Shown in pieces: positions 53,562 to 62,100 of a stretch of DNA of 64,000 nt. Numbering within the stretch: the first letter of the stretch is position 1; each line of letters begins with the position of its first letter. Made by a program: the position numbers and the translations under genes. A model generated the notes under the pieces. It saw only the letters and a list, made by a program, of their open reading frames with translations. It had not been told where the DNA came from and did no database searches. The stretch is from positions 18,065-82,064 of the forward strand of contig CALRPI020000015.1 of the NCBI GenBank assembly GCA_943370025.1. The letters run 5' to 3'. The DNA is from JAAUUE01 sp943370025. GTDB taxonomy: Bacteria > Cyanobacteriota > Cyanobacteriia > Cyanobacteriales > JAAUUE01.

Positions 53562-56500
53562 ATGAATGCAACTATTGATTTGTTAGGTTATCAAATTACA
53601 GAAGAACTCTATGCTGGTAATCGTACCCTAGTCTATCGAGGGATGCGGAGATCTGACAAACAACCAGTTGTTATCAAACTATTACGTAATGAATTCCCCA
53701 GCTTCAATGAACTAGTCCAGTTTCGCAACCAATATACCATTGCTAAAAATCTTGATTCTCCTAATATCATCAATACCTATAACCTAGAACACTACAATAA
53801 TGGCTATGCCTTAATTATGGAAGATTTTGGGGGTATTTCTCTGAAACAATGGATAGACAAAGAATCTGGTTTAGCTTTGGGAGATTTTTTGCTGATAGCG
53901 ATCGACCTCTGCGCCACCCTAGATATTCTGTATCAAGAACGAATCATCCACAAAGACATTAAACCCGCAAATATTTTAATAAATCCCGAAACCAAACAAA
54001 TCAAACTAATCGACTTCAGCATCGCTTCGCTGTTACCACGAGAAACCCAAGAAATCCAGAATGCCAACTCCCTAGAAGGAACCCTTGCCTATATTGCCCC
54101 AGAACAAACTGGCAGAATGAATCGGGGCATTGACTACCGGAGTGATTTTTATTCCTTAGGAGTGACTTTCTATGAATTACTGACAGGAACGTTACCATTT
54201 CAATCTAACGACCCAATGGAATTAGTCCATTACCATCTTGCAAAAACGCCGATTTTTGTCCATGAGATTAATCCCAAGATTCCCTTAGTACTGTCTAAGA
54301 TTATTACTAGATTGATGGCAAAAAATGCTGAGAATCGCTATCAAAGTGCTTTGGGAATTAAGCATGATTTAGAAAATTGTTGGGAGCAATTACAAGCTAC
54401 AGGAAATATTGAGTCTTTTGAAATTGGGCAAAGAGATATAAGCGATCGCTTCACCATCCCCGAAAAACTCTACGGTCGGGCACAGGAAGTTCATCAACTG
54501 TTAGAGGCATTTGAGCGGGTTGCGGATGGCGCATCTGAATTAATGTTGGTCGCCGGATTTTCGGGGATTGGTAAGACTGCTGTTGTCAATGAAGTTCATA
54601 AACCGATTGTGCGGCAACACGGCTACTTCATCAAAGGCAAATTTGACCAGTTTAATCGCAACATTCCCCTGTCTGCATTTGTGCAAGCGTTGCGGGATTT
54701 AATGGGACAATTGCTATCAGAATCAGACGCTCAATTGCAAACGTGGAAAGCCAAAATTCTCTCAGCAATTGGAGATAATGGACAAGTCTTAATTGAGGTG
54801 ATTCCCGAACTAGAACTAATTATTGGTGAGCAACCCGCAGCAACAGAACTATCGGGAACTGCCGCCCAAAATCGCTTTAACTTATTATTTCAAAAATTTA
54901 TTGAAGTTTTTACGACCGTAGAACACCCTCTAGTGGTATTTTTGGATGACTTACAGTGGGCAGATTCGGCTTCACTTCAGTTGATCAAGCTATTGATGAG
55001 TGATAATGGCTATTTACTGATGTTGGGAGCCTATCGGGATAATGAAGTTTCACCCATCCATCCGTTTATTTTGACCGTAGAAGAAATCAAAAAAGCGAAT
55101 GCGATTGTTAACACGATTACGCTGGCACCATTGGCATTTGAGGATACCAATCATCTGGTTGCTGATACATTGAATTGTTCGAGGGAACTGGCACAACCGC
55201 TGACCGAATTAATCGATCGCAAAACGAAAGGTAATCCCTTTTTTACCACCCAGTTTCTCAAAGCGTTGCATGAAGATGGAGAGATTGCGTTTGATCGCGA
55301 TCGCCGCTATTGGGAATGCGATATTGCCCAAGTGAATGCGCTGGCGCTCACTGATGATGTGGTGGAATTTATGGCGTTGCAATTGCAGAAATTGCCAGCC
55401 GCAACCCAACATCTGCTGAAGTTAGCAGCTTGTATCGGCAACCAGTTTGGTTTGGCGACTCTGGCGATTGTTTCAGAACAATCACCCATCTATGTAGCAA
55501 CCGCGTTATGGAAAGCGTTGCATGAAGGCTTGATTCTCCCGACTAGTCAGGCCTACAAGTTTTTTCAGGATGCAGAGCAGTCTAATCTGCAAAATTCAGT
55601 CTATCCAACCTATCGATTTTTGCACGATCGCGTCCAACAAGCCGCATACTCTCTTATTTCTGACAACCTCAAAAAGGCCAACCACTTGAAAATTGGTCAG
55701 CTTCTACTTCAGACCAGTTCAGAAAAAGAGCAAGAAGAGAAGATATTTGATCTTGTTAATAGCCTGAATAAGGGAGTTGAATTGCTTGACGATCTCAAGG
55801 AGCGTAAAGAGATTGCCAAATTAAACCTCCGAGCTGCTCAAAAAGCAAAAAAATCTGTTGCTTATTCTGAAGCTGAATCGTACTTTAAAGCCGCAATTTC
55901 TCTGCTCGATCAGCAAGACTGGGAAGAAAATTACAATATTAATCTAATACTTTATTCAGAATTAGCAGAAACTCAATATTTGAGCGGTCAGCCAGAAAAT
56001 GTTGATATTACCAGTGCCATTGTGTTGAGGCACGCTCACTCTCTAACGGATTCAATTCCCGTTTATTGCACCCAGATCTCCAGCTATCAAGCCCAAGGAA
56101 AGTTGATCGAAGGACTGGAGTTAGGGTTGCAGGTTCTCGACAAACTTGGTGTTTTCATCCCAAAGGATATAACAGAAAAACAAGTCAAGCAAAAGCTGAG
56201 TCAAACACTCCAAAAGTTCCACAATAAAAGTATAGAAGAATTAATTAATAATCCTTATTCTGGCGATCAAAATTTGCCCCATATTCAGAGTATTTTGACC
56301 TTAATGATTGGTTGCTCGTATAAAGCCAATCCTCAGCTTCTTCCATTTATTGCTTGCGAGCAGGTGGAGTTAACTATTGAGCGAGGTAATCTGCCCGCAT
56401 CCGCCTCAATTTATGCGATCTATGGAATGCTATTGTGTGGTGCTCAGGATTTTGAGTCTGGGTTTCGCACCGGTGAAGTCGCTTTACGTTTAATGGATCG

Positions 56501-58946
56501 TTTCCCAGAAAGGCAATTTGAGACACGGGTTCTGAATCTTGTTTTTGGTTATATTAACCCTTGGAAAAGCAGATTAAAAGATTCTCTGCCTCATCTCAAA
56601 AAGGGATTTGCGACTGGATTAGAAACGGGAGACCTAGAATATGCCAGCTATTGCATCTATCACTACTCCCAATTCCTATTCGCTTCTGGTGAGTCTTTAG
56701 GAGCAGTTGATCATGAGATAGGTCTTTATTGTCAGGCATTACAAATTTCAAAACAAGAAGCAATACTCTATTTGCTTAAGATATTACGCCAAACTGTTTT
56801 AAATTTAAAAGGCGAAAGCAACGAGTATTGGTGTTTGGAAGGAGAAGTTTTTGCAATGTCTAAATTGCTTCCTTATCTCCAATCCAGTAATAATCGAATT
56901 AGTATTGGTTTTGCCTACATCTATCAATTGAAATTGAGCTATTTGTTTAATAAAATCAGTCAAGCGATAGAATTCTCAACTCTTGCTTTTGATGATGTAG
57001 GTAGCTTGCTGGGAGATATTTGTATCCCTAAGTTGCATTTCTATCGATCACTGTCTTATTTGGCAGCACAAAAAGAACAGTTGTCGATTCTCCCGACTGA
57101 CGAGATATTCTCAATTGTAGAAGGAGATATTGAAACATTGAAGTGGCTAACAAATTATGCGCCTATGAATTTTGAACATCAGGTTCACCTGATTGAGGCA
57201 GAAAAGTTTTGCGTTCTCGATCAAAAACTAGAAGCAATTGAATACTACGATCGCGCTATTTCTGGAGCCAAAGAAAACGGCTACATTCAAGAAGAAGCTT
57301 TAGCCAATGAACTCGCCGCCAAGTTCTACCTCAACTGGGGCAAGGAAAAAATTGCTGCAAGCTACATGCAAGATGCCTATTACTGTTATGCTCACTGGGG
57401 CGCAAAAGCCAAAATCCAAGACTTAGAAAGCCGCTACCCCCAACTACTCGCACCCATTTTGAAACAGCAGCAGATAGCTTTGTCCGCCACCGAAACCGTG
57501 TTTGCGACCATATCTCTAGCCACATCTCAGGCTACCGCCACACAAACCTCGGCCTCCAGCAGCACCAGTATTTCCGCCGCCCTCGACTTGGCAACAATTC
57601 TAAAAGCCTCCCAAACCCTAAGCGAAATTCAACTTGACAAACTCTTGGCAACCTTGCTGCATACGGTGCTAGAAAATGCGGGGGCAGATAAAGGTGTCTT
57701 ACTGATGCCCCGTGAAAATCAGTGGTATGTGGAAGCCATTGCCACCGTCAATCAGCCCGCGCAGATACAGTCGATCGCTCTATCCAGTAGCTCAGAAGTT
57801 CCCCAATCCTTGATTAATACCGTCAAACGCAGCCGAGAACCAGTAGTGGTGGTCAATACCTTGACTCATCCCACCCTAGCAATGGATGCCTATGTCTTGG
57901 CACAGCAACCGAAAAGTCTGTTGTGTACCCCGATTCTGAACCAAGGTAAACTCGTAGCGATATTGTATTTGGAGAATCATGTCACCGTTGGGGCATTTAC
58001 GAGCGATCGCGTCCAACTACTCAACTTTCTCTGTACCCAAGCTGCCATCTCCCTAGAAAATGCCCGCCTCTATCAGCAAGCTCAGAACTACGCACAACAG
58101 CTTGAACAATCTCAACTCCAAATTGTCCAAAGCGAAAAAATGGCATCCCTGGGTAACTTGGTTGCCGGGGTTGCTCACGAAATCAATAACCCGATCGGCT
58201 TCCTCAATGGCAGCATTGACAATGCCAAAGAGAATTTGCAAGATTTACTTGGACATCTAATACTCTATCAACAGCATTATCCCAATCCAGTCGCACCGAT
58301 TCAAGACAATGCCGAAGAGATTGATCTGGAATTTCTGGGCGAAGATTTGCCTAAGTCGTTGGACTCGATGCAAGAAGCCATTGATCGCATCAAGGGCATC
58401 AGCACTAGCCTACGCACCTTCTCCCGCACCGATACGGAATACAAAGTCAGTGCCAACTTGCATGAAGGAATCGACAGCACCATCCTGATTCTCAAATATC
58501 GGCTCAAAGCCAATGAGCATCACCCTGAGATTCAAGTTATCCAAGATTATGGGGATTTGCCACCGATCCAATGCTTCCCAGGACAACTCAACCAAGTGTT
58601 TATGAATATTTTGGCGAATGCGATCGATGCCTTTGAAGAAGCAAATTATGGGCAGAGCTTTGCCGAAATTCAAGCTAAGCCTAATAAAATTACGATTACA
58701 ACTACAGTGGTCGATCGTCATGTTCAAATCTCAATTATAGACAATGGTAATGGCATGACTGAAGAAATAAAAGCTAAAATCTTTAACCATCTATTTACAA
58801 CTAAAGAAGTAGGTAAAGGTACTGGATTAGGGTTGGTGATCGCACGACAAATTGTCGCAGAAAAGCATGGAGGTTCCATCGAAGTCAACTCTAAGTTAGG
58901 AGCAGGTACAGAATTTATTATTACTTTACCTATACAGGCAACATAA
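53562..58946 (+). CDS. Giant Ser/Thr kinase-ATPase-GAF-histidine kinase (HstK-like), 2
   Basis: 1794 residues with the same order as gene 1: Ser/Thr kinase (HKDIKPANILI; LIDFSIAS; APEQTGRMNRGIDYRSDF), AAA ATPase (GFSGIGKTAV near 331; VFLDDLQWADSAS), helical repeats, linker ATATQTSASSSTSISAA, GAF from about 1343, transmitter (VAHEINNPIGF near 1538; FMNILANAIDAF; GKGTGLGL). The first 86 bases match gene 1 except one, whereas the ATPase portion matches gene 3 better than gene 1. The helical-repeat region differs strongly from both, which suggests separate signal inputs. All catalytic motifs of both kinase types are present. Start at ATG 53562 is supported by alignment with gene 1. Confidence 0.93.
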   Translation: MNATIDLLGYQITEELYAGNRTLVYRGMRRSDKQPVVIKLLRNEFPSFNELVQFRNQYTIAKNLDSPNIINTYNLEHYNNGYALIMEDFGGISLKQWIDKESGLALGDFLLIAIDLCATLDILYQERIIHKDIKPANILINPETKQIKLIDFSIASLLPRETQEIQNANSLEGTLAYIAPEQTGRMNRGIDYRSDFYSLGVTFYELLTGTLPFQSNDPMELVHYHLAKTPIFVHEINPKIPLVLSKIITRLMAKNAENRYQSALGIKHDLENCWEQLQATGNIESFEIGQRDISDRFTIPEKLYGRAQEVHQLLEAFERVADGASELMLVAGFSGIGKTAVVNEVHKPIVRQHGYFIKGKFDQFNRNIPLSAFVQALRDLMGQLLSESDAQLQTWKAKILSAIGDNGQVLIEVIPELELIIGEQPAATELSGTAAQNRFNLLFQKFIEVFTTVEHPLVVFLDDLQWADSASLQLIKLLMSDNGYLLMLGAYRDNEVSPIHPFILTVEEIKKANAIVNTITLAPLAFEDTNHLVADTLNCSRELAQPLTELIDRKTKGNPFFTTQFLKALHEDGEIAFDRDRRYWECDIAQVNALALTDDVVEFMALQLQKLPAATQHLLKLAACIGNQFGLATLAIVSEQSPIYVATALWKALHEGLILPTSQAYKFFQDAEQSNLQNSVYPTYRFLHDRVQQAAYSLISDNLKKANHLKIGQLLLQTSSEKEQEEKIFDLVNSLNKGVELLDDLKERKEIAKLNLRAAQKAKKSVAYSEAESYFKAAISLLDQQDWEENYNINLILYSELAETQYLSGQPENVDITSAIVLRHAHSLTDSIPVYCTQISSYQAQGKLIEGLELGLQVLDKLGVFIPKDITEKQVKQKLSQTLQKFHNKSIEELINNPYSGDQNLPHIQSILTLMIGCSYKANPQLLPFIACEQVELTIERGNLPASASIYAIYGMLLCGAQDFESGFRTGEVALRLMDRFPERQFETRVLNLVFGYINPWKSRLKDSLPHLKKGFATGLETGDLEYASYCIYHYSQFLFASGESLGAVDHEIGLYCQALQISKQEAILYLLKILRQTVLNLKGESNEYWCLEGEVFAMSKLLPYLQSSNNRISIGFAYIYQLKLSYLFNKISQAIEFSTLAFDDVGSLLGDICIPKLHFYRSLSYLAAQKEQLSILPTDEIFSIVEGDIETLKWLTNYAPMNFEHQVHLIEAEKFCVLDQKLEAIEYYDRAISGAKENGYIQEEALANELAAKFYLNWGKEKIAASYMQDAYYCYAHWGAKAKIQDLESRYPQLLAPILKQQQIALSATETVFATISLATSQATATQTSASSSTSISAALDLATILKASQTLSEIQLDKLLATLLHTVLENAGADKGVLLMPRENQWYVEAIATVNQPAQIQSIALSSSSEVPQSLINTVKRSREPVVVVNTLTHPTLAMDAYVLAQQPKSLLCTPILNQGKLVAILYLENHVTVGAFTSDRVQLLNFLCTQAAISLENARLYQQAQNYAQQLEQSQLQIVQSEKMASLGNLVAGVAHEINNPIGFLNGSIDNAKENLQDLLGHLILYQQHYPNPVAPIQDNAEEIDLEFLGEDLPKSLDSMQEAIDRIKGISTSLRTFSRTDTEYKVSANLHEGIDSTILILKYRLKANEHHPEIQVIQDYGDLPPIQCFPGQLNQVFMNILANAIDAFEEANYGQSFAEIQAKPNKITITTTVVDRHVQISIIDNGNGMTEEIKAKIFNHLFTTKEVGKGTGLGLVIARQIVAEKHGGSIEVNSKLGAGTEFIITLPIQAT

Positions 58947-59115
58947 ACAAATTATTTGAATAGTGCGGTAGTTCTTCCCTAGTTTTTCCCTAATTCCTGC
59001 TTATAATTAGGTAGCTTAGTGGGTTTTGTAGATTATTCATGGCGTGATTTATTAGATACTATCAGCCCATAAGCAGAAACAAACCTCATCGAAAATTAGT
59101 GATTCTTATCGAACT

Positions 59116-62100
59116 ATGCAAATTTCTAACTATCAAGTTGTCAAAACGGTTTACACAGGAAGTCGGACGCTGGTATATCGAGCCATTCATATCCATAACG
59201 AATTACCTGTAGTTATTAAACTTCTGAAAAATGAGTATCCTAGCTTTAGCGAATTAGTGCAGTTTCGGAATCAATATACGATCGCTAAAAATATCAACTC
59301 ACCTTTAATTATTCAAACTTATAATCTAGAGCCTTACCAAAATGGCTATGCTCTGGTGATGGAAGATTTTGGGGGAATTTCCCTCAAAGAATGGGCTGGT
59401 AGTGAGAGTAGCCAAACGGGAGTTGGGGCGAGCAGACAATCTCTACAGGATTTTTTGGAAGTGGCGATCGCTATTTCTCAGGCTCTAGACCTCTTATATC
59501 AAGAACGAATAATTCATAAAGATATTAAACCAGCTAATATTCTGATTAATCCAGAAACTAAACAAGTTAAATTAATTGACTTCAGCATTGCTTCACTATT
59601 ACCAAGAGAAACCCAAGAAATTAAGAATGCTAACGCTCTAGAAGGAACCCTTGCCTATATTTCCCCAGAGCAGACTGGCAGAATGAATCGAGGAATTGAC
59701 TACCGCACAGATTTTTATTCTTTGGGAGTAACATTTTATGAATTACTAACAGGAAAATTACCATTTATAGCCAGTGATCCCATGGAATTGATCCATGCTC
59801 ACATCGCAAAACTCGCCCCTCTAGTCCACGAAATCAACCCAGAAATCCCCCTGATTCTGTCCCAAATTGTCCAAAAGCTCATGGCAAAAAATGCCGAAGA
59901 TAGGTATCAAAGTGCTTTGGGATTAAAGTTTGATTTGCAAAAATGTTTAACACAACTCCAAGAAACAGGGGAGATGCCAGGTTTTGTGATTGGTGAACGG
60001 GATGTGAGCGATCGCTTTATTATTCCTGATAAACTTTATGGCAGAGAAACTGAAGTAGAAACATTACTAAAAGCCTTCGACCGAGTGAGTGCGGGGGCAA
60101 CAGAAATGATGTTGGTGTCTGGATTTTCGGGGATTGGCAAAACCGCAGTAGTCAACGAAGTCCATAAGCCGATCGTGCGGCAACGAGGCTACTTTATTAA
60201 AGGCAAGTTTGACCAATTTAATCGCAATATTCCCCTATCTGCCTTTGTCCAAGCTCTGCGGGATTTGATGGGACAATTACTATCAGAATCAGACGCTCAA
60301 TTGCAAGCATGGATAGCAAAAATTCTCTCAGCAGTTGGAGACAATGGACAAGTCTTAATTGAGGTGATTCCCGAACTAGAATTGATCATTGGACAGCAAC
60401 CGCCTGTAACCGAACTCTCCGGTAGTGCTGCTCAAAATCGGTTTAATTTGCTATTCCAAAAATTTATTGAAGTGTTTACCACCGCCGACCATCCTCTGGT
60501 GGTGTTTTTGGATGACTTGCAGTGGGCAGATTCGGCTTCACTTCAGTTAATAAAGCTATTGATGAGTGATAATGGCTATTTATTAATGTTGGGAGCCTAT
60601 CGGGACAATGAAGTCTCATCCATCCATCCATTTATTTTGACCGTAGAAGAAATCAAAAAAGCGAAGGCGATCGTTAACACCATTACCCTGACACCCTTAG
60701 ATTTGGCAGATACCAATCATCTAGTTGCGGATACGTTGAATTGTTCACGGGAACTGGCTCAACCTTTGACAGAGTTAATCGATCGCAAAACCCAAGGCAA
60801 TCCCTTTTTTACCACGCAATTTCTTAAAGCGTTGTATAAAGAGAACTGCATCACATTTAATCTCGTTGGCGAAGCCTCTCAGAATGAGAATCACCGCTAT
60901 TGGGAATGCGATATTGCCAAAGTAAACGCGTTGGCACTCACCGATGATGTGGTGGAATTTATGGCGTTGCAATTGCAGAAATTGCCAGCCGCAACCCAAC
61001 ATCTGCTGAAGTTAGCGGCTTGTATCGGCAACCAGTTTGATTTGGCGACTCTGGCGATTGTTTCAGAACAATCACTCATCTATGTAGCAACCGCGTTATG
61101 GAAAGCGTTGCATGAAGGCTTGATTCTCCCAACTAGTCAGGTCTACAAGTTTTTTCAGGATGCAGAGCAGTCTAATCTGCAAAATTCAGTCTATCCAACC
61201 TATCGATTTTTGCACGATCGCATCCAACAAGCCGCCTATTCCCTCATCCCTGATGAGCAGAAACAAGCAACTCATTACCAAATTGGGCAGCTATTGTTGG
61301 CGAACACTTCACTCAACGATCGCGAAGAACAACTTTTTGATATTGTCAACCATCTGAATATTGGGCAATCTTTAATTACTGAACCATCCCAATGTAATGA
61401 ACTTGCTCAGTTAAATCTGGCGGCTGGATGCAAAGCCAAAGCAGCTACAGCTTACGTTGCAGCTCTCGAATATGCAATCACAGGCATAAAATTACTCTCT
61501 CCAAACTCTTGGTGTGATCACTATCATTTAACCCTTCAACTCCATCAACTCGCTGCGGAATCAGCCTATTTGACTGGTGATTTGAGCCAGATGACAAACT
61601 GGATAGAGATCGCGATACAGCACAGTGACAGCATTTTGGATCAAATTGAGGTTATAAAAATCAAAATCCAAAGCTATGCAGCACAGAAACAATATATGGA
61701 AGCGATCGCACTGGCGTTGGATACCTTAGCGCAACTGGGAGTGCATTTACCCAAATCCCCTACTTCTGAAGAGATTCAGCAGCAATTTAGGGACGTTCAA
61801 GATGCTGTAAGCAAACTAACTCTAGACGAGTTATTAAACCGCCCTATGATGAGCGATCGCTATAAGTTAGCTGCTAGTCAGATTTTGGCAAATATGAGTG
61901 GCATTACTATCATTGCCTTACCGCCTCTTTTACCAATTACGGTGCTATCTCAAGTTAAGTTATCGATCGAATATGGAAACTCTCCTTTTTCCGCCCATGG
62001 GTATGTCATGTATGGAATTTTAGTTAATCTTTTTATCAAAGATAGCCAAACTAATTATCAATTTGGTCAACTTGCTCTCGAATTAATTGAGCGATCGCCA

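Noticed and set aside
60860..60895. Considered a frameshift in giant kinase 3 where it differs from kinase 2
   Set aside because: The frame continues cleanly on both sides; it is an in-frame insertion of a dispersed repeat.
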